A stretch of 64,000 nt of DNA from a virus. Location of the stretch: the IMG/VR virus record IMGVR_UViG_3300027734_000046, positions 56,191 through 120,190 of that record, one strand, 5' to 3'. The notes below the pieces were generated by a model. That model searched no databases. It had not been told where the DNA came from and was given only the letters and a program-made list of their open reading frames with translations. The position numbers were made by a program, and so were the translations under genes. Of this stretch, positions 20,301-28,680 are shown piece by piece (positions within the stretch are counted from its first letter, which is position 1; every line of letters begins with the position of its first letter).

Positions 20301-23300
20301 AAATTTGAATATGTTACACCAGTTGCATTTTGACCAGCATCTGAACCAATAAAATTAGAGTCATCTGAGTTAATTGCTTGATACCCAGCACCACCACCAA
20401 TAAAGTTTGAATTACTAGAACTAGACGCATAAATACCAGCATTTTGACCGATAAAATTTGAACCAGTAACACCAGTTAGTTCAGAACCAGCATAATTGCC
20501 AATAAAATTTGAGCTTTGAACATTACTTGCCAAATTACCAGCTCCGATTACAGCAAAAAATGAATTAGTTATACCACTCGAAGAAGCACCAGCTTCGGTA
20601 CCAATAAAACTAGATTGATATATATCAAATGTGTTAGTACCAGCGTTATCACCAAAAAAATCTGCCAATTGGGAATCAATATTATTTGCCCCAGCATTTT
20701 TACCAATAAAGTTCGAGCGAGTAGTGCCCGTACTATTACTACCAGCACCTTGCCCAACAACAAACATATCGTTACCCAAAGCCTCAGCACCAGAACCGAT
20801 GGCTATTGAATCGCTAGCTGAAACAACTGGTGGTGTTGTTGGATTTGTTGATGGTTCAGCGTAGTATTTTAAAGAAACCGTTGACGCACTGCCTGTTAAT
20901 CCAGAAACTGGATAAGCATGTAGAACACCATCAGTATCAATACTAACAACAAATGTATCAGCTGTTGTTGCTGTTAATCCTTGAAATCTAACAGGGTTTG
21001 TTGCTGCTGATATGTGTAATGTGTTGGTTGCAGCTGTTGTACCAAAACCAGTGTTTCCTGATGCATCAACATATAATCTAATTGTACCAGCACCGTTAGC
21101 GATAACGATGCTATTGGTTAAACCACTTGTAAGTTGTGGTATGTTATTACCAATAACAAGGTTATTGCTTCCTGTTATAATACCCTTACCAGCATAATTA
21201 CCAATATAAATATTATTATCACCACTTGTTTGTCCAGAGCCAGCTAGTAAACCAATTAAAATAGTATTGTTTAAATTAGCAATACCTGTATAACCACTAT
21301 TTAATACCCCCGTAGCCCACCCAATACTAGTATTACCTGAACCCGTTTGATTATGATACAATGCTCCTTGACCAACACCCGTGTTATTAATACCTGTTGT
21401 ATTATTATATAACGCGGCGTAACCAATACCTGTATTATAGTTACCTGTTGTGTTAAATCTAAGAGCAACGCTACCAGTACTAGTATTTCCAGTACCAATA
21501 GTACTAGTAGCTAATGACGCATAACCAATTGCTGTGTTTGAGTTACCTGTAGTGTTTACAAGTAGAGCACTAGACCCAACAGCTGTATTAAAACTACTAC
21601 CAGTTGTGTCTCTTAATGTACCATTACCAACACCTGTATTACTACCACCAACAGCAAGTTTACTCAACGAACCGTAACCAATCGCAAAATTTAAATTACC
21701 TGTTGTATTTGCAGCTAAAGCACCAGAGCCAATTGCTAAATTTCTAATTCCCGTAGTATTTAATGATAAACTACCCGCACCAATAGCAGTATTTTCATAA
21801 CCAGTAGTATTGTTAGTTAACGCACTAGTACCAATTGCGTTATTAGTATATCCAATTGTATTTTTTGCTAAAGCTTGATAACCGATTGCAGTATTGCTAT
21901 AACCACTTGTAACCCCTGATAATGAACCAGCACCAATACCCACATTACCACCAAAATTAACACCAGAATCAATTGTTGTAAAATTACCAGCACTATTACC
22001 TAAAAATAAGTTATTGGTACCATATGAATGAATAAATCTATTTGAATTCTGATTAATAACACCAGAACTTGATGATGTGGTACTAGGTATACCAACAGTT
22101 GTTGCCGATAAATCACCGTTTACCGTAAACCCACTAACTGTATTAAAGTTTGTTGTAAATGTTCGACCACTAGAATCATTTATTGTAAATGTATTTGCTG
22201 AAGATATATATCCAAAACTAGTAATAACCGTATCAGTATATCCACTTGTAAATCCTGAAACATCAAACACACCACGACCACTCAATGCCAACCAATTAAG
22301 TGTATCACCTGTTGGTGGTGTAGCACTAGGCCCAGCATTAGCAGATATTACAAAATAATCTTTATTATTACCACTATATGTAACAACCGTATCTGCTGTA
22401 TATGCAGACACCGCCCTCCAATTACCAGCATAATACAAACCAGTACGGCTATTGCTAACATTTGAATAAAACGTAACAACACCACTGTTTTTATTATAGG
22501 TACCACCAGTTACAGTCATATCTGTAGCCAATATACTTAGGCTTACTGTTAATGGTGAGTTATTGTTTTGATTAATGGTTAAATCATAATCACCCTGACT
22601 AAATGTAAAACCAGTCACATAAACATCTTGTGGTAACCCATTATATTGTGTTGCCGATATCGTTGTTGCTGAAAAAGTATTTGCTGTTAAACCACTAGTA
22701 AATATTGTCGCACCACCAACAGAACCACCAGTAAAAGTATCTACTGGTAAATTAAGATATGTTGTTGCTGATATTGTATTAGCAGATAATCCACCAGTGA
22801 ATAAAGTAGCCCCATTAACGGTACCACCAGTAAAGTTACCAACTGGCAGATTAAGGTATGTTGTTGCCGATATTGTATTACCACTAAGTCCGTTGGTGAA
22901 TAAAGTAGCCCCGTTAACGGTACCACCAGTAAAATTACCAACTGGTAAGTTAAGATATGTTGTGGCGCTAATTGTATTTGCGGTTAAACCACTAGTAAAT
23001 ATTGTCGCACCACCAACTGAACCACCAGTAAAGTTACCAACTGGTAGGTTAAGATATGTTGTTGCTGATATTGTATTACCACTAAGTCCGTTGGTAAATA
23101 AAGTAGCTCCGCTAACAGTACCACCATCAAAAGGGTCAATGGTTTTTAATACTAAATCATTATCTGCAATACCATTATTATACCAGTATTCAATCACACC
23201 AGAACCAGAAAAAATACCAACGGTCAACCCCTTTGTTCTTTGTAATGATAGTATATTAGTATTAGCGTCTGTAACACCACTCCATGGACCGTAACGGTTG

Positions 23301-23353
23301 TCCAATACTTTTGGTGAGTTACTATTTATATTGTCACTAAGATTTATTCCCAT
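17363..23353 (-). CDS. Giant tail fibre with tandem shaft and 17-residue head repeats (1996 aa)
   Basis: The largest gene here. Residues about 75-220 are five copies of a 33-residue shaft unit (SGLTANTISATTYLNLPVG-type). At about 300-360 is a CBM5/12-like module (YYAGNWRAVSAYTADTVVTY, then a late NWLALS) also present in the 1582-aa fibre. Residues about 450-735 carry 17-residue units of NTAIGYxALxxNTTGxx type, and about 848-1655 carry units of SNFIGxxAGxxATGVTx type. The C-terminal 340 residues return to SGLTANTLTVTGN shaft units and end in a beta-rich domain with no S74 chaperone. Predicted trimeric fibre or adhesin. The repeats make it prone to length variation by recombination. Confidence 0.8.
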   Translation of the reverse strand: MGINLSDNINSNSPKVLDNRYGPWSGVTDANTNILSLQRTKGLTVGIFSGSGVIEYWYNNGIADNDLVLKTIDPFDGGTVSGATLFTNGLSGNTISATTYLNLPVGNFTGGSVGGATIFTSGLTANTISATTYLNLPVGNFTGGTVNGATLFTNGLSGNTISATTYLNLPVGNFTGGTVNGATLFTGGLSANTISATTYLNLPVDTFTGGSVGGATIFTSGLTANTFSATTISATQYNGLPQDVYVTGFTFSQGDYDLTINQNNNSPLTVSLSILATDMTVTGGTYNKNSGVVTFYSNVSNSRTGLYYAGNWRAVSAYTADTVVTYSGNNKDYFVISANAGPSATPPTGDTLNWLALSGRGVFDVSGFTSGYTDTVITSFGYISSANTFTINDSSGRTFTTNFNTVSGFTVNGDLSATTVGIPSTTSSSSGVINQNSNRFIHSYGTNNLFLGNSAGNFTTIDSGVNFGGNVGIGAGSLSGVTSGYSNTAIGYQALAKNTIGYTNNAIGTSALTNNTTGYENTAIGAGSLSLNTTGIRNLAIGSGALAANTTGNLNFAIGYGSLSKLAVGGSNTGVGNGTLRDTTGSSFNTAVGSSALLVNTTGNSNTAIGYASLATSTIGTGNTSTGSVALRFNTTGNYNTGIGYAALYNNTTGINNTGVGQGALYHNQTGSGNTSIGWATGVLNSGYTGIANLNNTILIGLLAGSGQTSGDNNIYIGNYAGKGIITGSNNLVIGNNIPQLTSGLTNSIVIANGAGTIRLYVDASGNTGFGTTAATNTLHISAATNPVRFQGLTATTADTFVVSIDTDGVLHAYPVSGLTGSASTVSLKYYAEPSTNPTTPPVVSASDSIAIGSGAEALGNDMFVVGQGAGSNSTGTTRSNFIGKNAGANNIDSQLADFFGDNAGTNTFDIYQSSFIGTEAGASSSGITNSFFAVIGAGNLASNVQSSNFIGNYAGSELTGVTGSNFIGQNAGIYASSSSNSNFIGGGAGYQAINSDDSNFIGSDAGQNATGVTYSNFIGNSAGISANDSIYSNFIGSNVGDGASATSRSNFIGYNAGRLTTGVTSSNFIGDTAGYGINNTDGFGNILKINAIGYNAASNGSDLASSNFIGSNAGSSASGITNSNFIGKDAGKEATDITNSNLFGSDAGGGASESSYSNFMGYGAGNGARNIGGSSFIGSAAGDGARNTSASNFIGTSAGESSTGITFSNFIGYNAGLGVLFSDVTVNSDLNFIGNQAGYQASAITGTTLIGASAGQLSSNIQYGNIIGYEAGSGTTNTKFFNFIGYQAGSGATGNDYSDYIGYRAGLNNYLSYGSVLVGTDAGSRSTGLTYGVVIGFNGLLSAATANNAANVIAIGTNAATNPYFPATGSTNAGTIANSTFIGNLAGAFVSGNSQNTVVIGTEAARASSRLSSSVVIGTSAYKTNKGQATSAVIIGNQAGFQSRQYTADTASTFANTVVIGFQAGKDLSGTSTNSVFIGNSAGLNTNGASASVYIGSNAGINGVTLSSSVGIGLSAGARNYTPSSSIYIGNAAGADSSISGFVTSNVIFIGSSAGNGATTALNSVFVGNNAGLDASGSSTSIIVGQSAGISSTGVTTSIIMGSESGRSIVGGPSDLVAIGYRAGYFMTGGSQSILLGYQTGWRGNLGSNNIIVGTNIGLSGTPSNRINIGGVIFGSNTYATTTGNPSTGATATGMIGIGVETPTARLTLPAATATQASLRLITGSTAPTSPNDGDIWIQNNDLRIRLSGVTKIVQVDPFTASSSTFSGGTVNGATIFTSGLTANTLNVTGNARLAGLTANTLTVTGNTIVSGLTATTISATTYFNLPTYISATTLSGNVLSVTSGGSTALTYTINAVTGGTYNSATGTITLSGTGSVNGNTITGITSASSNVSFGAIIGTAYTLQLSAANNNTIIEMTSSTANVVSIPPSATTNFSTGVQIGIVQNGTGQTSISGGTGVTILSSGGALKLRSQYSFATLIKKSGDVWYLSGDISV
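18390..20815 (-). repeat. 51-bp coding repeats, SNFIG subtype
   Basis: About 45 diverged 17-residue units with SNFIGxxAG or related cores, encoded on the minus strand of the 1996-aa fibre. Most spacings are 51 bp, with a few longer units. Confidence 0.8.
21150..22000 (-). repeat. 51-bp coding repeats, NTAIG subtype
   Basis: About 15 units with core NTAIGxxALxxNTTG. The period is again 17 residues, so this subtype and the SNFIG subtype share length but differ in sequence. Confidence 0.8.
22690..23130 (-). repeat. 99-bp tandem repeats of the fibre shaft
   Basis: Equivalent bases occur at about 22698, 22797, 22896, 22995 and 23094, exactly 99 bases apart, giving five copies of a 33-residue unit. 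Some neighbouring copies differ at only a few bases, as in AAAGTAGCCCCATTAACGG versus AAAGTAGCCCCGTTAACGG. Confidence 0.9.
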
Positions 23354-23358
23354 ATTAT

Positions 23359-25125
23359 TTAATTATTTCTAAATTCTAATGTTTGTTGCACAGTAGGATA
23401 AACACTCCAATGCATTTTATAGTTAATTCCAGACCAATAAGATTCTGGACTTTTAACGGGTTGTAAAACGGCTGTTGTAATAAAACTATTATCAATATTA
23501 CCAAAATTAAAACCAGTCTCCCACCATAATGTTTTTGTTGTATATCCAGAATAATAAGCAACCCAAATAAATTCACCAGTATTTAGTGTATTATATGGTA
23601 TTGATATCGTACCAGATGCTGATGATAAAACTTTATTTGCTGTACCAGCAGATATAGTATCCGCAATATCCTGAGCCGTTGGCAATGTATTTGATTTACC
23701 CCAGAAATATGGGTATATACCTGTTATAGTAAATGTTGTTGAAGAAAAATTACTACTAGCTGCTTGTGGTGCGTTAACAGAACGCACAGCTGGTGTTCTT
23801 GTATCAACAACTCCTTTGTTATTATTTTTAGAAGACCCAGAGGCATAATTACCGTCACCGTTATAAATTGTTGTTGATGAATTACCCACCACAGGTGCTG
23901 GTATAACATACGATTCGGAATACGACGGTGTCATTGTGTACCTAAAATTAGGGTTATTAGGATTCGGATAGGTAAATTGATTTGGAACAGCTGTTGTTGA
24001 AGATACCGCAAACGTCGTATCGGTAAATAATGAAGAACCATCCCTTAATACCCTTAGCTGTGAAAAAGCACCTGCGTCATTTTTAACACCAAACACACTA
24101 ATAGTTGGTGAATATGTTACACCAATCTCTAATGTTTGTGTTGATGGACCAGTCATTGTTATTGTTGGTATTGTGTATGTTGGATTAGCAACAGGAAATA
24201 AAATATCATCAAACAACTGAACCAATGTTCTACCTGTTAATAATGAAACAGTTGTTCCAGCTGATAACCCACCAATACCCCTATCCATTGCTAACCCTCC
24301 ATCTAAAGCAGTATTATAAAGAGAATATAACGAATTACCGTTCCTACCTAAACCAGTATTTGCTGATACCGTAATCCCAACGTTTGAAAGATTTGAACCA
24401 TCACCATAATATGTTGATGCACTAACAGTCGTAGCTGATATGGTACCCATATTAGCAGTTGTTGCTGAAATCAGTCCAGAACTAATAGATACAGCATTTA
24501 ACGTATTAAATGTTGCAGCACTATTAACGGTTAAATTACCACTAATAGTTAAACCTGTCATACTATTTACCCTCTGCGTAAATGTTGCACCGCTAGAATC
24601 AAAAATACTAAATGTATTATTTTGATATGTAAAACCAGTAACACGTATATCCGTATACCCACTTGCAAATCCAACAACAGGAAATGTACCACCACTATTA
24701 TTAATAAACGTAACAACACCGTTATTTTTGTCATAAGTACCACCAGTTACCCTCATATCTGTAGCTAGTATCGATAAAGATTCCGTTGTTGACCAAGTGT
24801 CGTTTCTACTTATGGTTAAGTTATAGTTAGCAACATCAAAAGTTAAACCAGTCACATAAACATCGTCAGATGGTTTAAAAAATCCAGTCACGTCAAACGT
24901 TCCACCACTAATATTAGTAAAAGTGATAATACCTGTAGTATCATTATAAGTACCGCCAGTTATTACAGCTTCAACATTCAATCCATCGGTTATAAAATTA
25001 GCTAAAGTACTTAATGCAACTTTTTTTGTTTGGTTACCATTAACAATAGGCATTACATCATTATTGGTTAATGATGTGGCAAATGTTAATTGACTAATTT
25101 TTTTATTTTCGTTTTGTGCTGGCAT
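23359..25125 (-). CDS. Modular tail fibre (588 aa)
   Basis: The N-terminus (KKISQLTFATSLTNNDVMPI, then a TKKVALSTL segment) is a motif common at the start of Bacteroidota phage fibres. Repeated beta units of SLSILATDMRVTGGTYDK type are shared with the two giant fibres. The C-terminal 290 residues start at LVQLFDDILFPVANP and correspond to the C-terminal module of the collagen-like fibre. It lies 5 bases from the start of the 1996-aa fibre and is probably cotranscribed with it. Predicted receptor-binding fibre. No enzyme motif seen. Confidence 0.7.
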   Translation of the reverse strand: MPAQNENKKISQLTFATSLTNNDVMPIVNGNQTKKVALSTLANFITDGLNVEAVITGGTYNDTTGIITFTNISGGTFDVTGFFKPSDDVYVTGLTFDVANYNLTISRNDTWSTTESLSILATDMRVTGGTYDKNNGVVTFINNSGGTFPVVGFASGYTDIRVTGFTYQNNTFSIFDSSGATFTQRVNSMTGLTISGNLTVNSAATFNTLNAVSISSGLISATTANMGTISATTVSASTYYGDGSNLSNVGITVSANTGLGRNGNSLYSLYNTALDGGLAMDRGIGGLSAGTTVSLLTGRTLVQLFDDILFPVANPTYTIPTITMTGPSTQTLEIGVTYSPTISVFGVKNDAGAFSQLRVLRDGSSLFTDTTFAVSSTTAVPNQFTYPNPNNPNFRYTMTPSYSESYVIPAPVVGNSSTTIYNGDGNYASGSSKNNNKGVVDTRTPAVRSVNAPQAASSNFSSTTFTITGIYPYFWGKSNTLPTAQDIADTISAGTANKVLSSASGTISIPYNTLNTGEFIWVAYYSGYTTKTLWWETGFNFGNIDNSFITTAVLQPVKSPESYWSGINYKMHWSVYPTVQQTLEFRNN

Positions 25126-25135
25126 CTTTTTTAAT

Positions 25136-26947
25136 TTATTCTTGTTCTATTGCAAAAGAATCTTCCTGTAAAATCCAATAATAATTCTCCAAAAGAATTA
25201 GGTTTGCGTTTGATGGATAATACCTAGATACTTCGCTTATATAAATATTCTGTATATCTGTAAAATATAAATCACAGATATTAAATTTAAATTGAGATAT
25301 ACCCCCAATAAACGTTCCAGCAAAATTTTCTTGTATTGGTAAACCTAAATCATTTTGGTCTCTACCATCAAATGTTTGCGTTTCAATTAATCCCTGCGAA
25401 CCGCCACCTAAACTAATGTTAAACGGAACACCAACTTGCTTTTCCATATGCTCTTCAAGCCTTCTTGCGATAAATTCACTAAAATTATTTACAGTAAATT
25501 TAAGCCTACCATTAATATAAAACATCAACCTACCAGTTCTTGGTTTTTTATATTTAAAATCACAATCATCATAGTATTCATCCATTGTATATCGAATAAC
25601 AACATTTGTCCATGCGTCATTCTGAACCATTCCGCTTGAAGAATAACCCTCTTGTATTGTTATTCCACTAACATAAGTTGTTCCAGAACATTGACCAGTC
25701 ACACTTAAAAGCCTGTATCCAATACTACCATCATCTTTAATTCTAAACCCTAATGCGTTATCTAGGATATCTAATTTGTAATCTAAATTATCAAATTCAA
25801 TTGATTCACTAAAACCAGAAAAACTACAAACAGTTTGATTACCAAATCCACTAGGATTAGAATTACCGCATGAATGACATCTTGTTGAACCACTACCAGC
25901 CCTACCATATATTAAAAACGGATTTTCTGTGTTAGTTATTACTGTTTTTGGTGTTGTAATAACTAATGGCCCACCAGAATAAGTACAAACAGTTTTGCTA
26001 CCTAGACCGCTATGATTTACAGCACCGCACGAATGACATCTACTTGGACGCATTCCAGCTCTACCATAGATTAAAAATGGATTTGTAATATATTCGGTAT
26101 TTACACTATCTGGATATAAAGATATCAACTCACCACTCGCACCAGTAATAAAAATTTCTGGTTCTTTAGGTATTGTACACCAATCACTTAGTGTATCGGT
26201 ACAACCAGCTGGGACGGTACAACCACTGGTACAACCAGTATCAGCACCCTCAAACAAATTCCAAAATTTATTTTCAGCACGCGTACCCATATAAAAGAAA
26301 AATCCTTTATTGTTCGGGTATGTGTCATTTAATATTGTATCTGTATAACCAGAACACTGGTCTTCTTGTTTTTTTAACCAAAATTGTGCGGCCCAAGCCT
26401 TATTTACTCTATTTGGTAAAACATCATATGTTGAACCATCTATCTTATAATATCCCTGATAAAAACCACCACACATTTGAGCATAATCGCCACTATCGTC
26501 ATTTAATATATCTATTGGGTATATATAATCACCTGTTGTACCTGTGACCCTATTAAGATGCAATCTGCTATCACCAGATGGGATAATCAGAGTTGTACCC
26601 GTTAATGCAGATAAAATAGCTTGATTTGTTGGGTCTGATGGATTTTTTTCAAAGGTTACCAATCCATTATCAATACCTGTAATACCTATCGTACTAAAAG
26701 TATATCCAGTATTTGTTGCACCAGTCCAATAATATAGACTTGAAATCGTATTTGCGGATGTTGAACCTGAAGAATATATTGCTGGTTCATTAAAATCAAA
26801 CCAAACAACAGCACATTCACCAGTTATGGGAATATTGGGTATCAACGATTGATTATCATCGTCATTTGCTAGATAAAAATCCCAATAATCGCTATTAGAT
26901 AATCTTAAATCCAGCTTTTTATACTTATAGTTTTTTATGTTTCCCAT
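25136..26947 (-). CDS. LamG/concanavalin-like virion protein with duplicated Cys motif
   Basis: 603 residues. A C-terminal segment (about 410-570), with WTNVVIRYTMDE, GRLMFYINGRLKFTV and FAGTFIGGISQFKF, has the pattern of a LamG/concanavalin-like jelly roll that binds glycans or proteins. Near residues 285-365 a unit of about 40 residues occurs twice: NPFLIYGRAG, then RCHSCG, then TVC; this could bind metal or form disulfides. The N-terminus (MGNIKNYKYKKLDLRLSNSD) suggests a virion anchoring part. It sits in the fibre operon 10 bases from the 588-aa fibre gene. Probably a virion structural or receptor-binding protein. Exact role unknown. Confidence 0.65.
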   Translation of the reverse strand: MGNIKNYKYKKLDLRLSNSDYWDFYLANDDDNQSLIPNIPITGECAVVWFDFNEPAIYSSGSTSANTISSLYYWTGATNTGYTFSTIGITGIDNGLVTFEKNPSDPTNQAILSALTGTTLIIPSGDSRLHLNRVTGTTGDYIYPIDILNDDSGDYAQMCGGFYQGYYKIDGSTYDVLPNRVNKAWAAQFWLKKQEDQCSGYTDTILNDTYPNNKGFFFYMGTRAENKFWNLFEGADTGCTSGCTVPAGCTDTLSDWCTIPKEPEIFITGASGELISLYPDSVNTEYITNPFLIYGRAGMRPSRCHSCGAVNHSGLGSKTVCTYSGGPLVITTPKTVITNTENPFLIYGRAGSGSTRCHSCGNSNPSGFGNQTVCSFSGFSESIEFDNLDYKLDILDNALGFRIKDDGSIGYRLLSVTGQCSGTTYVSGITIQEGYSSSGMVQNDAWTNVVIRYTMDEYYDDCDFKYKKPRTGRLMFYINGRLKFTVNNFSEFIARRLEEHMEKQVGVPFNISLGGGSQGLIETQTFDGRDQNDLGLPIQENFAGTFIGGISQFKFNICDLYFTDIQNIYISEVSRYYPSNANLILLENYYWILQEDSFAIEQE

Positions 26948-26950
26948 TAT

Positions 26951-26966
26951 AATATATAAATATCAA
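26951..26966 (-). promoter_or_regulatory. Late-promoter-like element upstream of the LamG-like gene
   Basis: The minus strand reads GATATTTATATATTATA immediately before the start codon at 26947. It resembles the recurring TATATTTATTATAAAA element. It is only a candidate because the region is almost pure A+T and very close to the ATG. Confidence 0.3.
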
Positions 26967-26970
26967 TTTT

Positions 26971-28674
26971 TTATCTAGCCTTCAATTCTTTTATTTTTAT
27001 TTCCAAGTCATTAATTTTAATTAATGCCTCTTGAAGAGATTTTACCGTTAATGCTAAAATACCATCATAATCTAAACCATAAACACCATCCTTTTTTTCA
27101 CCATCACCCAAAACCAACTCTGGCGTGGTTTCTAAAACGTCTTGTGCTATAAATCCATGTCTTTTAATACCAACATATTTGTTAAATTCAAATTTTGCTG
27201 GTTTTAATTGTAAAATAATTGATGAGCTATCACCTGAAATGTATTCAATATTATTTTTTAATCTTTTGTCTGAGGTTCCACCACCTGGTGTACTTAATAC
27301 GCCAGCATCCGTTAATGAAAAAATAAGACTTTTATACCCATCATCAATGATTTCTATGTCACCAGCAAGATTAAGTCTAAATGTTTTTGATGCCTTTGCC
27401 GCACCAAGTGCCGTGTTTGTAACACTTATAAAATCAACATAATCGGTACCACCAATTGTATTACTACCGCTGATATCAATAAATGCGTTTGCAGGACTAC
27501 CATTAGTTATTACACTACCTTTACCTGATAATATAGTACTAGCAATACCACTAAAACCACCGCTAACAGTATTATTCACATAAGCATCACCTTTTACGAC
27601 CAATTTAGAGCCGTCCCATGTTAAATTAGCACTAGTTGCTGTTTTGCTAGGTGTAATTTGATAAAGTATTCTATTGTCCGTACCACTTTCACTTACTATG
27701 TTAGTTGCTAACGAAGCAGTTCCGTCTAAAGAACCTATCACTGTTGTGGCACTTATTGTATTTGCTGTTAAACCACCAGTAAATATTGTTCGACCACTTA
27801 CAGTACCCCCACTTAATGGTAGATAAGCACCTGATGCAGATGAACTACCTGTATACGCAGACAGGCTTATTGTAAACGCTGAATATCCATCAGCCCTATT
27901 TTGTCTTAACGTTATTGTATTTGAACTTAACGTAAACCCTGTTACAAAAGTATCTGCTGTTACAGGTAAATTAAGATATGTTGTTGCGGATATACTTGCA
28001 GCCGTTAAACCACTAACTATTCTTGTATCACCACTAACATCTAGTGTGAACTGAGGTGAAGTGGTTAATATACCCAACCTACCACCACTAGTATTGGTAA
28101 ACCTAGCTATTGCCGTAGTATGACCCCATATATCCACAAAATTTTGATTGCCACCACCAATCCTTAAAGTACTACTATCAATCGATTTAAGAACAACCAT
28201 TTGTGCATAGTCTGTTGGCCTTAAAAAAGATATGCCACCAGAATCAGAATTAATTGTTAATCCATCAGGTATATTACCGCCACTATATGAACCAACGGTT
28301 GGCGTTGTTCCAATTAATACTCTACCACCAGAACTATTTGCTAATCTAGTTGTTCCAGAAGAAGTTAATTGACCACTAACAGTTAATCCACTCATACTGT
28401 TAATAGTTGCTGAGAATGTAACACCACTCTCAACTATTGAAAATGTATTATTTGTTGTCGTATAACTAAAAGAAGTTATTGAACCACCACCTCCACTAGT
28501 ACTTCCAGAACTAGATACATTACTCCAAAGATTACTACCATTTTTATTGATATATATTGTACCAGTACTTTTATCTGTAAACAAAGTTCCTATTGGCGCT
28601 AAATGCGTCGGTACACCAAGTCCACTTTGTATTGAACCTGAATTTAAACCATCCTCTCTTATTTCTATTGCCAT
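26971..28674 (-). CDS. Tail fibre with C-terminal S74 intramolecular chaperone (567 aa)
   Basis: Shaft modules include TISATTYLNLPV and a QNRADGYSAFTISLSAYTG segment nearly identical to one in the 1582-aa fibre. Residues about 468-567 form a peptidase S74 chaperone: SDKRLKNNI starts it, with HGFIAQDV and a coiled C-terminal helix. In this family the Ser and the Lys five residues later mediate self-cleavage after trimer folding, and both are present here. The mature fibre would be about 467 residues. This is a strong sign of a trimeric beta-helical host-binding fibre. Confidence 0.85.
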   Translation of the reverse strand: MAIEIREDGLNSGSIQSGLGVPTHLAPIGTLFTDKSTGTIYINKNGSNLWSNVSSSGSTSGGGGSITSFSYTTTNNTFSIVESGVTFSATINSMSGLTVSGQLTSSGTTRLANSSGGRVLIGTTPTVGSYSGGNIPDGLTINSDSGGISFLRPTDYAQMVVLKSIDSSTLRIGGGNQNFVDIWGHTTAIARFTNTSGGRLGILTTSPQFTLDVSGDTRIVSGLTAASISATTYLNLPVTADTFVTGFTLSSNTITLRQNRADGYSAFTISLSAYTGSSSASGAYLPLSGGTVSGRTIFTGGLTANTISATTVIGSLDGTASLATNIVSESGTDNRILYQITPSKTATSANLTWDGSKLVVKGDAYVNNTVSGGFSGIASTILSGKGSVITNGSPANAFIDISGSNTIGGTDYVDFISVTNTALGAAKASKTFRLNLAGDIEIIDDGYKSLIFSLTDAGVLSTPGGGTSDKRLKNNIEYISGDSSSIILQLKPAKFEFNKYVGIKRHGFIAQDVLETTPELVLGDGEKKDGVYGLDYDGILALTVKSLQEALIKINDLEIKIKELKAR

Positions 28675-28680
28675 TATATA

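Noticed and set aside
22690-23130. CRISPR array
   Set aside because: The 99-bp units are in frame with the fibre gene, have no unique spacers between identical short repeats, and no cas genes occur in the window. The 51-bp repeats are coding as well.
17363-23353. Diversity-generating retroelement acting on the fibres
   Set aside because: No reverse transcriptase gene and no template repeat with A-specific differences were seen. The variation among repeats is spread over all bases.
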